DNA of 64,000 nucleotides from the NCBI RefSeq assembly GCF_014356525.2, contig NC_052511.1, positions 12,489,675 through 12,553,674 of the forward strand. Direction: 5' to 3'. Position numbers and translations under genes: made by a program. Shown here piece after piece: positions 24,200 through 36,880 of the stretch (its first letter is position 1; each line of letters begins with the position of its first letter). A model generated the notes under the pieces. It ran no database searches and was not told where the DNA came from. It was given only the letters and a program-made list of their open reading frames with translations. Origin of the DNA: Nilaparvata lugens (taxonomy: Eukaryota > Arthropoda > Insecta > Hemiptera > Delphacidae).

Positions 24200-24479
24200 G
24201 GGGTATGAGCGAGTGAACTTCAGTTAAAATATAAATATGAGTGAGAAGCTTTCTATAGAAATATATTTAAATTTTGCCATCCATAAAGCATCGACAATTA
24301 AATCCTGTTTATGTTGAGGTTTCATTGAGACACCTCATTTATTGAAACGTTAACATGAACACGTCTTAAAGATTCAATAAATCATCGATACTTTCATGGA
24401 TGGTGAGATTGGAATATGTTTCTAAAGAAAACTTCTCACTCATATTCATTATTTTTACTGAAGTCTACTTCATACTCCA
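24200..24479. mobile_element. Foldback (hairpin) element, about 280 bp
   Basis: The left arm contains ATATGAGTGAGAAGCTTTCT and CCATCCATAAAGCATCGA. The right arm carries the reverse complements, AAAACTTCTCACTCATATTC and TCGATACTTTCATGGATGG. The centre also pairs (GAGGTTTCATTGAGACACCT against TCATTTATTGAAACGTT), so nearly the whole segment folds into one long stem. No coding potential. It is either a foldback MITE or a long hairpin RNA locus. Confidence 0.75.
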
Positions 24480-27400
24480 CGACTTCCATTATCAAAATTA
24501 CTTATGAATCTTCTTGACTATATTCCACTCATAATCATTCTATAGAATCTTTAAAATAGAATTTTAAAGATAGATCTTCTCTATAGAATTTTAAAATAGT
24601 TTCAATTTTCCACACGTGCGATTTCATGTTTAGAAATCAAATTACTGATTCCTCTCTTACATTCACATCATAAAAACGATATTCACGAAGGAATCTAAAT
24701 TAAATACAACTTATTCCAGGTTCCTTGATATACACGATTTGTTGACTTCTTTGTAATTGTTGAGTATCGCATTTTAAGTGATAAGTGACCATTTCATGGG
24801 TAATGTAATAATTTTCGGCGAAAATTTCGGTTGAAAACCCCTCAATATTCTTCATAATGTATGGTATTACAACTTTTTTCCAAAACCACGTTTGCATAGG
24901 CCTAACTGAATTCCGCTTGTCACATGACGGTATCGTCATCAGAGACAGTTTTATTCCCCAAGGATTGATCCCCTCTTTCTGACTGTGAAATAGTATTCTA
25001 CCTACCCACACAAAATGGAGTGGTTTCTCATGTTCATACAGCCGTATAAACTATTTGTAAGTGTTATTAATGAAAGGATTGGAATAATATTTAGCATAAC
25101 ATAAGAAATAATTCAAATTCAATCCAACCCTTAACATATTGGTTCATAATACTTGTTGGATAATTTATTTGAACGAAGCTAATCAGAAACAACTCTAACT
25201 ACACTGAAGTCTCTAATCTGCATCGAAAATAAAGTGATATTAACCAGATAGTTTGTCACAGCTCAAGGGACTTCAAAGCTACTTGAAGTTGAAACGAGTA
25301 TGTGAATAATACCATTTCATTTATTTTCCATATAGGCTACTACGACAGATTTGAAATTTGTCATTCCTGCAAGCTACTACACTCTACCGGCCATTGCTAG
25401 AACTAGATAAGCATCGACATGCATAGTAGCCGAAAATGTTCAAGACTATCAAGTTCAATGTACTTACAACTCACGCTTGCGCGTTGAAACTGTTCAATCG
25501 TGCTTAAATTCAGTAGCCAGTTGAAATAATTATTAGTTGCACGAAGTAATTATTAAAACTAAATAAATTCCCTATTGAATTATCGTTGCCCATTTACATT
25601 ATTCAATCGACTCAAAATCCGACAGGCTTTCAAACGAACAACGTTGTTTTTATTACAACCTAGTTGAATCTTTCAATTTCTGTAATATTTCAATCGACCA
25701 TTATTGATATTTGAGAAATCTGAAATCAATGTGGAGAACTTGAGAGGTTTATGTTCTTCTACTTTGATTTGCGTAGGTGATAACATGACAAAACTATACT
25801 CACTTCCTTTCATAAATTAAGGTTCCAAACGGGTTTTTGGTAGCTTTTTACTGGTGGCAATATTCATAGGTTTTTATGAGGATACTATCAGGCTATCAAA
25901 ATGAAACCCTCTGAGTAATTTTTCCAATTATTACTGTTTAAGATAATATGACCACCTGAAGTTGAAATTTTTGCGACAGATCGTTTCGAATTCGGTTCGG
26001 TAAGAGATTTTATCTATGAAATTTTGAGGGTACATTTCTTCACCGTATTGTTTATTGTGAATCTAAATAAGTTTATTGTTTTCCAAATAATAAATAAAAA
26101 AGACTGAGAAGAACTCAAAATAAGTTTTCCTGACAAGTGTGTTGATAAAAATTCTAAATAATTTGAATTCTGTCAAATAATATTATTGTAGTATTCGAAC
26201 AGTTTTTCACGATTTAAAATAGTTAAGGTACAGCAACAGTTTCCTATCCCAAGGTTTCCTTCCTCATATCATGCAAGTATCGTATTTTGTACCAATATGT
26301 AGAACTTTATCATGTCATCCCGTATCCGTGACAAGAATATGGAAAACTCACTGAACAGTGAACAGATCTCAACTTGTGAGTTCGGATGGAGGAAATATGA
26401 GCTGCTGTATGAACCAGCCAGCCACACCTCTCTCTGCTCCTGAGTCCTGAGCCAGGTAGGGTTTCATTACATGCTGTGAAAATCAATGCTCTCATAATGC
26501 ACGTATGAGTGCACCCACATACCCAGACCCACTTACATACGTGCACATCCAGAGATGCTACAGAATTCTCAATTGTAGGTTGAAAAAACTTATTTTTCAC
26601 TATAGAATTCTCACTTTTTTTGGTAGGTGAGTAAAATAATACATGTAGTAACTTATTGGTGGCATTATCAATGTGATTGATACGCTTCACATATAATCAG
26701 TGAATTTTTATATTTAAGAATGTTTTTCGGACTCAAAAATGTTGATTCTTTTATCCCGAGGTTTCTAAGGCTAAGGTCAATTCTGAGTTTCACAATTAGT
26801 ATATTCTTATCCAATCATGACCAATCTACTAAACTTGTCTATGTATAACCAGTACTGTAGAGTAGCCTAATTTTATCAATACCGAACTTGACTATGATGT
26901 CAATTCAGTATTATAGTTCACAGAAGGATAGTTATTCGTATTTTATTATCTCCAAACTTGACCATTCATTTTTTTATTTATGTGGATATTCATCTGGGAA
27001 GCGAAACTGTAATATTAGCTTTTCCAAACTACTAGAATTGACACTACTTCAAACCAAATAGTTTTTGTGAATTGATTCAAGATTGGACGACTGTTTACCC
27101 CTGACTGTAGAGCAGTTTTCTCAGTAGAGAAGAAGTGACATTTCGGTAGCCTATCCATATTAGATGTAATGACTAGCAATTGCCAACTGCTCAAATTTTC
27201 AATATATCTGTGATTTTAGCAACTTCAAGTCCATTTATTCAGTAATCCCACTATAAAACGAACGTTCTATAAATTCTAAAAGTACAGTAACGTAGAATGT
27301 CAACAACTACTTCATTCCTTGAGACCTTCCAAAAGCAACGCATTTCCCTTCGCCAAACAACCACTAACAAAAAGAACTAATCAATAAGTTGACATTTGTA

Positions 27401-27542
27401 ATTGGATTTGGGCCGAAAGGTCGTCCTAGGACAACACTTGAGATAAATGGGGCAACGATAATAAGGGTTGGAAGAACAACAAATTAAGCAGAAAGGCAAT
27501 TGATTGCGAGAAATAATGGGGAAGGAGTTGTGCCTACAGTGA
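24480..27542. other. No gene seen
   Basis: About 3 kb of AT-rich DNA. Short minus ORFs at 24700-25011 and 26310-26690 have no recognisable motif. I place no element boundaries here. Confidence 0.5.
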
Positions 27543-27618
27543 AATTCATATTATACTGTCAGTAATTCTCTTGAATAACACGAATGCTTCCCATAAAACA
27601 AATGCTGACAATGTGATT
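27543..27618 (+). repeat. miRNA-like hairpin family, copy 3 (diverged)
   Basis: Core 5' arm ATACTGTCAGTAATTCTC and 3' arm AAATGCTGACAATGTGA, same strand as the other copies. The 5' arm has lost part of the CATT complement, so pairing is weaker. Confidence 0.65.
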
Positions 27619-27813
27619 TGATACGTGAATTAATTGGGTTTTGTCAATTGAATATCAAAGAACTCTAATTATAAATATCAATCTTCTATTTGATTATTGA
27701 TTCTCAATTGGATTTCAATTCTCTTAATTTGAATTCTCATTTCATGTCCTCAAATCTCTTATCATATTCACACATAATCCTCAACATAACGAGCATTTTT
27801 CTCGATTTTCGTA

Positions 27814-28068
27814 GATACTGGATATACTGCTAGTCTCATTCAAAGAAACGTATACTGGATATACTGCTAATCTCATTCAAATACTGAATACTCGAGATAC
27901 TGGATATACTGCTAGTCTCATTCAAAGAAACGTATACTGGATATACTGCTAATCTCATTCAAATACTGAATACTCCAGATTCTGGATATACTGCTAGTCT
28001 CATTCAAATAAACGTATACTGGATTTTCGTACAATGGATATATTGCTAGTCTCATTCAAAGAAACGTT
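27814..28068. repeat. Higher-order tandem repeat (about 36/46-bp alternating units)
   Basis: CTGGATATACTGCT recurs at about 27818, 27854, 27900, 27937, 27982 and (variant) 28033. Two unit types alternate, one with AAGAAACGTATA and one with AATACTGAATACTC, giving a two-unit period of about 82 bp. The last unit is disrupted. Confidence 0.9.
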
Positions 28069-29422
28069 TGGTTAGGGTAGAGAGCAAAGTATGATATTTG
28101 TATTCTATTTAGTTAGATTTTCCGGAGCTCTGTAGGCTACTCCAGTCACAGAGACTGTGTTGAGCGAGTGACAATTTGGTTACCATGACAACCCCCCACG
28201 AGCTACATAAACAATAGGGGATTTCTTTCCCCCGAAATACTGTGAGTTTTATTCCAAGCTTTCCCCTCAGTTCATTATGGCTCGCTCACTCGAGACTGTG
28301 TCTACAAACTCTTAATAACATATTCTTGATCCCCCATTCTTCGAGTGCATGAGTTCAATTGAGTCACCGCAATTAGGCATCCATTACTATTGTTCACCTC
28401 AGTTCATAATGTTTCAAGAGATTTACCTCCTAATAAATGTAGTTTTCCCAGTTCAATTATTTTTACTCCCCAATGAAGCATCTCTCTTGTAAATCCTTTG
28501 ACATTGAAGTACCTTCTCAAAGCTTACTCAACCAACATCGATTTCAAAAGTACCAGCTTGTTCAATCAATTCAAGGAGTACGCCTAACGTAGCTCACGAG
28601 ATCAAGAAAGACTTTGTTGTGTCTAGGCTATCTTTGAAACTCGATATGACTTTTTACGTAAGTTGAGTTTTAACTGAAACTCTGGTAAGAAACTTATCAT
28701 AACTTTTCAGAGAAGTTCCAATTCATAAATTGAGTTATATCAGTGGATTAAATTATTCCATATTCATTGTACAGCATTATTGGGAATGCTCTATTGCACT
28801 GGATCATGAAGCTAAATACAGAATACTTTGTGATATATTTCCATCAAAACTGTTTCGAATGAACACGTTCATTCGTCGTTCCCGGCTGCCTCAAAAACAG
28901 TCGTCAGGTTATGTCAGAGGTCCTGAAATCGATCTGATGCGACATGAAAACTCTGACACCAGACCTGAGCCAGCCAGGTCACTCGATATTATTATATAAT
29001 AATTATTATCAAAATGTAAACCTAATAGACATTTTTTGCTTATACTTGTGTTTGCGGTGAAAATTTATGACATCTTATAAAGATTGATGTAACTTTGTAA
29101 TGGATTCATAATTCTGCACTAAATCACCAATCTTCATAGTTATTATACATTCTTGAAAATCTCCAGTCACTGATTCAAAATATTAACTGTGTATGAAAAT
29201 ACGACAATATTCCATTTACTGCAACCCAGAGAGAGAGAATATGATTAATATTTTCACGCCAAATGATAGACTTATGAAAATTCACTTCAAGAACTATCAA
29301 GGGTTTGTAGTTCGAGGGATATTCTTGAAGTGCTAGCGTATTCTTGAAGTACTGGAAAGTTTGTTGGCTCCATGGGGCGATTTAAATATGCTCAGCCAGC
29401 CTCTCTATTGGTCTGAAACGAA
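28069..29422. other. No gene seen
   Basis: AT-rich DNA. A forward ORF at 28730-28999 (89 codons) has no motif or clear splice context. Not supported. Confidence 0.5.
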
Positions 29423-29937
29423 ATGATCTTGAAAACGATCGTCGCTACAAGAAGTGAACCCAAACAATGGCTCAGAGTGGGCGCCTTCATAAATTTCAAG
29501 CTTTTTCCCTTCTTCTCCATCTCACTTTTTTCGATACTTTTCTCCTCATTTTGGTCCTTCTCCCTTGCTCTCAGTCATTTTCCACATCCTCCTCCACCTT
29601 CACGTCCTCCACCACCCCAATCTCATCCTCCTCCTCCTTCTTCTTCATCTCTTCCTCCTCCTCATCATTCTTACTCTTCACTCTCACCACCACCGCCTCA
29701 TCGATTTCCCATTCTTTGTTCACTCCTTCTAATCCTTTCCCTGATAATTCCCCTTTCTCCAACGTTTTTTCTTCTAACTCTTCTGACTTCCCTTTTGCCC
29801 GAGGTCACCATCGACAAAATACTCTGTCAGTCACCTGCAGAGGAGAGCTGGAAATAGACTTTTCGAACGATCTGAAGACATTCAGGTTCTCCACAATCAA
29901 ATATTCTACTGAGACTGGCGCCTATCGGAATGCTTGA
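29423..29937 (+). other. CT-rich segment with overlapping Ser- or Pro-rich ORFs
   Basis: The plus strand is strongly pyrimidine-biased at 29570-29760 (TCC/TTC runs), so two frames are open at once, one Pro-rich and one Ser-rich. The Ser-rich frame (29467-29937, 156 codons) starts MAQSGRLHKF, has a hydrophobic stretch LLLHLTFFDTFLLILVLL that could pass for a signal anchor, and ends with normal-looking sequence (CRGELEIDFSNDLKTF). That tail makes a small secreted protein possible, but composition alone could explain the frame. Confidence 0.25.
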
Positions 29938-30835
29938 CCGGTAAACGATACCATAAATTCTTATTTCCTTTTCCATTAAAACCTGAACGTGAATTGATGA
30001 TTTGTCATATGGAATAATTGGATAGGATCGTTGATAAAGCTATTGGGAAGAATCACTCTCATCGATTATGATGCTCTTACCATATATTATTATCGTTGCG
30101 CTTCCTAGATGAACGTAAATGGAAAGTAAAAAAGTAAGAGGAACGTAAATTCACAAGTCTTATGTGAATGGAAATATGATTGAGGTGATATAAGAAGCAT
30201 ATCGTGCACATAGTATAAATCCAATTGAATTTATTTTTCCAGAGAGAATAATTATTTTTTGTTCATCAATATGAAGTAACTACTCCATGGAAAAAATATT
30301 ATAATAGGCTATAACATTGTCTCTTGAATCCGGTCCTTTGTTGAACAACTTCTTTGAAAAAGTAAAGCGATATGAACTTTCGTACAAAGTATATCTCCTA
30401 ACATGTTTTAATGTATCATTTTTTAATGAGCATAGATTCAACTACAACCGAGGTTTTCTACTTTTGTAACTGTACTAGAATTTCTGAACTAATTAATTTT
30501 GAAATTCATGAAATGTCTTCAGTATTTACCTCAGGTTGTTCCGATCATGACGATATTACTCTCTTCTCAAGTTATTTTAGTAACAAGCACCGAAGTACAT
30601 GTACAAGTATTATGAAAAAAATAATGGAAGAGAAAGAGTTGTTTGTCTCCAATTTTAGTTAAGAAGAACGTAACCAATTGTGATCTACAGCCTGTAGAAA
30701 ACTCACAAGACGCCACTAAAAACACCCCTGGTGTGATCTTGAAATAACAATGACTAATGCCATTAGAACGAGTGCCTCAATGAAAAAGTCTCAACAGAAC
30801 TTGGTTTGTCTGTCGATAGGCTGCTTACTGAGATT
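29938..30835. other. No gene seen
   Basis: AT-rich DNA with one 83-codon forward ORF (30411-30662) of unknown significance. Confidence 0.5.
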
Positions 30836-30910
30836 TTCTTCAAACTGTCAGCATTCCTAATAGATAGCATCATTTATTCTCATATAATCAATGCTGACAG
30901 TTCAAAGTGA
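30836..30910 (+). repeat. miRNA-like hairpin family, copy 4 (best-paired)
   Basis: CTTCAAACTGTCAGCATT pairs almost perfectly with AATGCTGACAGTTCAAAG. The loop begins CCTAATAGATAGCATC. The flank TTGTCACTGTAGAAC resembles the shared ATCTCACTATAGA flank. Confidence 0.8.
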
Positions 30911-31636
30911 TTGTCACTGTAGAACTAGACAAGTCATCCCAAATATATTTGGGGAAATAAATAGAAAACATCAAAGACTGAGAAGGTTCCCTTTTTAGTT
31001 ATTTGGAGTGGTATAAATCAAGAGACTTTGTGTTTTGTTCAAATTAGACACTGTGAAATTGAGATGAACGTCTAGAGTATAGGAGAATAGAATTGATTGA
31101 GGAATTTACTGAAAAACTGGATCAATAACTTTTTATTCATATTGGGGTATTTATCGAGTATTAAATCATTGTACATCTTGAATCATGCAATTTTTTCGTA
31201 AATGATCCACTTATCATTTACTTCTGATCAGTACAGCTTTCACCCTATCACTTGTTGGGACTGTTCAAATATAATAATCGTATTCTTCAAAATTGTATAA
31301 TTTCAAGTTGGTTTATCCACACTCATATCTAGCACTCACTTTTAATATTTTAGATGATCTTTGAGTCGGTATGATTAGCATAGAATGAAATTTTATTACT
31401 CGATAATCATGATATTATAAAATACAAAGTATGTAATATGTCAATTTATAGGATAGTAGTAGCTCAAACTTCATCAGAGCTTTTCAATAAAAAAACTCGT
31501 GATAACGTCTCCCGCATTATGCACTCTAAACTCAATTTTCTTCCCTCTCAATTATATGATCACATAAATTACAATACTATTCGACTTCTCTTCTTCATTC
31601 CCTTTTTTTCTCTCTCTCTCTCTCACTTCAAGATCA
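30911..31636. other. No gene seen
   Basis: AT-rich DNA ending in a short CT run (31611-31624) that leads into the CA microsatellite. Confidence 0.5.
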
Positions 31637-31642
31637 CACACA

Positions 31643-31681
<39 letters not shown>

Positions 31682-31738
31682 ACAACACACACACACACAC
31701 ACCACACACACCACACACACACACACCACACACCCACA

Positions 31739-31769
<31 letters not shown>

Positions 31770-32030
31770 CACACCACACACCCACACACACAACACACAC
31801 ACACACACACACACACCACACCACACACACCACACACACACACACACACACCACACACACACCACAACACACACACACACACACACACACCACCACACAC
31901 ACACACACAACACACACACACACACACACAACACACACACACACACACACACACACAACACACACACACACCACACACCACACACACACACACAACACAC
32001 CACACACACACCACACACACACCACACACA

Positions 32031-32061
<31 letters not shown>

Positions 32062-32062
32062 C

Positions 32063-32102
<40 letters not shown>

Positions 32103-32137
32103 ACACACACACACCACACCACACACACACACACACA

Positions 32138-32172
<35 letters not shown>
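31637..32172. repeat. Interrupted (CA)n microsatellite, about 535 bp
   Basis: Mostly ACACAC, punctuated irregularly by ACC and AACAC steps, so frames shift throughout. His-Thr (plus) and Cys-Val (minus) ORFs of over 200 codons span it and are artefacts. Confidence 0.97.
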
Positions 32173-32175
<3 letters not shown>

Positions 32176-32381
32176 TCCCTCCCCCCCCCTGGTAGAGAGT
32201 TAGTGGGGAGGATATTTTTAATATTCTTTCCGAAGAATGGACATTGATATGTCCAAAGCTCCGCCAATTTATGTAGATGCATAACAATATAATTATTATC
32301 TATAGTTATTATATTGCAAATTGCTTTTTCATATCATATACAGTTCAATAATTATTTTCTTAGTCTATAATATGTAAAATC

Positions 32382-32480
32382 ATCTATAATTTTGCTGTAT
32401 TGTAAGCTATTGTATATAAGTGTATAAGCCAGTATATATTGTAATCTACATAAATAAAGTACTCAATCAATCAATCTCTT
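32382..32480 (+). mobile_element. Retroposon 3' end with (CAAT)n tail
   Basis: TGTAATCTACATAAATAAAG is followed by a short repeated CAAT/ATCA tail. An AATAAA signal plus microsatellite tail suggests a 3'-terminal SINE/LINE fragment. The 5' boundary is not seen. Confidence 0.4.
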
Positions 32481-33260
32481 TTTCTTCTTCTTCTCTTTCT
32501 TTTTCTTCTTCTTTTTCTTCTTCTTCTTCATCATCTTCTTCTTCTTCTTCTTCTTCTCTCTCACTCTATCTCTCCCCTCCTCCTTCTTCTCTCTATTTTA
32601 ATTTCTTCAACTTCAACCCAATCTTTCCAACTCTATCTTTCTATCTCACTTTATGATAACATGAGTATTTTTGTGAATTCATGTAGACTGATTTAATTAA
32701 TACTACATTATCTTGAATGAACCCCTACTTCACAATATTAAACTTATTCAAGACTCTATTTCCCTTTCTCTTTCTCTTTTCTAACTATTGTTTCTTGTCA
32801 TTTATCCCTTATTCCATTATTAATACTGCTTCTGTTCTTCTCGTTTTATTTTATTCCATAGATGCGTCTCTACCGTCACACATTTTCCAACCGTTTCTTC
32901 ACTTCTCCCACCAAATACCTCAAATTACTCTTTTCATTCCTATCACTCCACTACCTCCAACCTCTCCACTACCGTTCCGCTCATTATTTTCTTTCCTTCT
33001 ACACATCTCTCACATCTGCTTTTCTTTTTCCGTACTTCTCCCATCAAATATCCCAATTTCTCTTCTCATTCCTACCGCCTGAGAACCCTCTTTATCACCT
33101 CTCCGATTTTTCTCTCAACTTCCTTCACACAGCTCTCTCATCTCTTCCTCTTCAATTAATCTCCAATCACTCTTCTCTCTTCCTCTAAGCCACTATCGCA
33201 TCTGATTTTTTCTCTTTTCCTCTCTCAATTATTTCATTCCCAACTTCTTCCACTCCTCAT
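32470..33260. repeat. Pyrimidine-rich tract, about 0.8 kb
   Basis: It begins as a (CTT)n microsatellite (32480-32565) and continues as strongly C+T-biased sequence on the plus strand (TTCCCTTTCTCTTTCTC-like) to about 33260. Forward ORFs rich in Phe, Ser, Leu and Pro follow from the bias. Confidence 0.8.
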
Positions 33261-33374
33261 TAAATCATGAGCTTTATACTCCACACACTGTACCTCCTCG
33301 CATCTTTTCTCATAACATGTTTGTTTCCTCCACCCTTTTCGAATTATAGATGCACTTTCATTTCACAGTGGCAT

Positions 33375-33437
33375 CACTTCATACTGTCAGCATCCCTTAT
33401 GGATAATATCAACCCCTGCTGGCTATTTAACGTGAAT
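33375..33437 (+). repeat. miRNA-like hairpin family, copy 5 (3' arm eroded)
   Basis: The 5' arm CACTTCATACTGTCAGCAT is intact. The 3' arm reads GCTGGCTATTTAACGTGAA and pairs poorly. The flank ATCTCACTATAGA is conserved exactly as in other copies, so it is a clear but decaying member. Confidence 0.65.
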
Positions 33438-34678
33438 CTCACTATAGAATGTATGTTCCCGCGCTGGCTTAACTCCAACCCCGGAACCAAAATAAAACCA
33501 GCAGCCTCCGGCACTCATCGAGAGAGAAAGAGACTTTCTCATATTCTTCGACTCTTTCCAATCGCTATTTATTTCCCACTTTATTACTGAACTTTGTCTC
33601 CAGCTTTGTTTTGCTTCCTGTTCCAGTTGAGTTGCCCCTACCATCAACCTCATGCCAAGAGCCAAGCCCTCAAAATAATTTCACTGGAGAGCAGGTGAAT
33701 CAAAATCTCTCTCGAGCTCGATCTGGAATGTTCTCCAAGCTTGAATATCAAAATATTCTTCTTGCCCTGACTTAATCTCATATAAAACAAAAAAAATTAT
33801 GAGGTTTAAAAACTTTAGAGCAATCTGATATTGTGGTCAGATAAATTGAATTTTCCAAGATGATCTGAATTTGGAGCTTAGATGAAAAATAGTGGTCAAT
33901 TTCACATCATCGTTCAATAAAGTTACTGATTTTGATAATCAATATAATATTTTAATATATAATTATATAAAATAATAGAATAATTTTTATAATATTCCAT
34001 TGTGAATAAATAGATATCATAAATATTTCCAATTCCATTATTACGATTGTACATTATTCTGATTAATGGTCCAGGTTTCAAGTCATATCATGCCATTAAG
34101 TAAACGCTCCGTAATAGTCCACTAATACTCGTAGTACTCGTGATGGTCCACTGGTTTATTAATCATCAATTTTTATAATAATTGTAAGCAAAGGTTAAGA
34201 ATAAATTAGGACAGCACTCTTCCAGGATTAGAATGATATACGCAATAAATTTGAGTACTCCAACAGAATAGAACAAATACGTTTTTCTATTCCATACTCT
34301 TTCGAATTTCAGAGCTTTCATCGCGATTTTTCAGTCTTTGATGAGAATCAGGTGGCTTCCAAACCATAAGAAAATTATTTGAACTCAACTAAAGGATGTT
34401 TCTGATCAACATGCTGGGATATTTCAGAATCTGAAGTAGAAAGGTTTCTACTCACAACCCGAGATTCATCTTTAAAACTTTTTTAATAGTCTAGTAATAG
34501 AAATTTTGAACTCTTCAAAGCTTTTACTCTCTTTTAGAAGAAGAATTATATTTTTTACATCAAAATACACTTGAATATTTGTAATCCAGTGACACACTGT
34601 CAAATGTCATCAATCTAACTACTATTATTTAACTGTCAGCTGGCTATCTCAAATCTTACTTCCTTTTCGGCTTATCTC
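33438..34678. other. No gene seen
   Basis: AT-rich DNA. The ORFs at 33267-33590 (plus) and 33423-33665 (minus) overlap each other and hairpin copy 5 and have no motif. Confidence 0.5.
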
Positions 34679-35460
34679 TCAGCGAGCAAACATGAATGAT
34701 ATCTTTCTCATTTTATATTCTTCACATTGTCGTCTCCTAGCGCGTTGCTGCCGAGATATCGCTCGCTTCAAGATACGAAGAATCGTCTCTGAGTGTGTTT
34801 TTCTGATGGGGTTTGGATCTATTTCTGTAGCGACCAATTGAGAGAGGGAGTTGGTGGTCATGCTCCGAGGGAAGCAGCGATGCTCTCTCTCCCCCACGAC
34901 AGAGAGAAACAATAAATTAGATATCTAAAACCTCAAGTGCGAACGAGATAGTAAACCATGCTTCCATAGTGCACTTCATCCTCTCTGTCTGTTCCAATTT
35001 ATTACACGTTTTCCTTCTCTGTCACTCACCTCAAGCCTGGTCCAAGTTTTAATCTAGAGCTAGACTGTAGGCTAATTCAGCTGCCAACTGCTAGTGTATC
35101 TTCTAACGTCATATATGTGACTTCTCAGATCGCGCTTAGCTGCTTCGTGAATTTTTATTTAAACAGAATCTAGGCGGCCATCTTGTTCTAATTGTAATAA
35201 ATGTGACGCGCCCCTTTTTCATGTGCAAATTTTATGTATTCACGCGTGATTGATCTATAAATTCCAGTGCGAATAAATCTCGGTGATCTAGAAACTGTGG
35301 ATTATACGTGTGAATGAACATTATTGGATTACTCTCGTGAAGGAGAATTGTTTTTGTGCGTCTAGCGCCATTTTTCTTTTCGGACAACGTTTGAGTCATG
35401 TGGGTGTAATTTGACAAGTATTTGATAAGTTTTATCAACTTATTAGGATGTTCAAACAAT
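34679..35460. promoter_or_regulatory. GC-richer segment, possible promoter region
   Basis: Base composition rises and CpGs become frequent (CTAGCGCGTTGCTGCCGAGA near 34737; GTGACGCGCCCC near 35203). GGCGGCCATCTTG at about 35175 matches the YY1/Pho-type core CAAGATGGC on the minus strand. Short minus ORFs (34679-34912, 35232-35459) lie here without recognisable domains. A promoter or 5' UTR is possible but unproven. Confidence 0.25.
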
Positions 35461-36404
35461 TTAGTGATATCTTAATTATATCCCAGGCCACAATGTTTTA
35501 GGCCTATTTGAAAACAATTTTGTGATGGAATTCACAAAGGAAGTTATCTATTATTATGATTGACTCACCGGTCCCAAGAATATTTGAGAGAGCAGCAATT
35601 AAATATTTGAATGAAGTTATCATTCCAACGAATTTATTCCATTACTTTTGACGCAACAGTCTTAACTTATTTAATGTCCAACAAATAAACATTTTAAAAA
35701 TATTTCTTCTCAATTCCAATCATTAAGTACCGTAGTATGATTGGATGATAGTTGATAATTACGATAAGTAATTGTCTACTTCATTATACTCCTACAGGTA
35801 CCTCTAAAATAGCTTCTAACTATCACCTGATACAAAAATCAACCCTATCGTGGTTAGAATTTGTTACTTTTACCAACATGACTTATATAGTTTGTTTAAT
35901 GATTGTTGACACATATCTTATATTTTTATCAATTTATAAGGATGTTCAAACAATTTCGTATATTATCAACTTAGATGATTATATAACTTATGTACCCGTA
36001 TGTAGAAAACTGGCGGATGATGGCCATGTCATGTAGGAGAAGTTAAGAATTACAGCCAGTCCAGGCACCTTTCAATAATCATTATGCTCCATGCTTTAAG
36101 CTATGGTGTTTACCAATGAGTAAATGGATTATTTACGAGTACATACGTAGTTCAACCTCTTGCTGAGTTGCAAATGTACATCTATTATATTTTTATCATG
36201 AACAACCCTCACTTTAGTCATTTTTGTTAGCTTATGCTTCGATTTTCCACTTTCACAAAATATAATAATTACAACTTAGTGAAATGATTGTTTGGTCATA
36301 ATAATATGAAATAATTAAGTAATAATGTCATTGAGTTAATTAATCAATTGTTTTTCTACCCTCAGTTATTGACCTCCGATTTGGTTTTTTCATCAATTTC
36401 AATT
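35461..36404. other. No gene seen
   Basis: AT-rich DNA. The 94-codon ORF at 35752-36036 has no motif. Confidence 0.5.
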
Positions 36405-36640
36405 CAATTTATTTCCATCAAAAAAAAAAATACATCAATAAAACATTTACATCTCAATTCAATAACAAATATTTTCTGGAAATAAATATTCCCCCACATA
36501 GACTATTGGTCCGTGTGTGGGGGAAAATATTTGAGTATTTTGTGTATCTCCACAAATACATTCAGGATGTAGTATTGCTATTGAACAATGCATTCTTAAA
36601 ATTACATCCTCGAATACTCTTTAAAATATTTTTCTAATAT
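36405..36640 (-). mobile_element. SINE-like or LINE-tail repeat, copy 2
   Basis: Minus orientation, with an AATTCAATTTATTTCCATC edge and an A-run. The internal hairpin CCCCCACATAGAC...GTCCGTGTGTGGGGG corresponds to the one at about 23870. No protein. Confidence 0.45.
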
Positions 36641-36880
36641 TAAGTTATGAAAAATGAAATTGAAATTGACAGTAGTTCCACAAACATTGAGACTATTTCC
36701 ATAAGAATAGCGCCATTAACATTCCACGAAATTTAAATTTCTAGAAAGTTTTTAACTCCAATCTCAAATAGGAGGTTTGGCCCACGAGAAAATAACAGAA
36801 TCTCATTTACAGCTCATGTATAAAGAATGTCTTATTATTGCTCATATTTTCATTACCATCGTCATTGTTATTGTTTTCAG

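Noticed and set aside
31438..32287. 269-codon and similar ORFs on both strands
   Set aside because: They run through the CA microsatellite; no non-repeat coding body.
34628..34660. Possible ninth hairpin (AACTGTCAGCTGGCTATCTC)
   Set aside because: Shares the core and resembles the eroded arm of copy 5, but has no partner arm; too weak.
34679..34912. 77-codon minus ORF rich in Arg
   Set aside because: No motif, no splice support; may be part of a promoter region.
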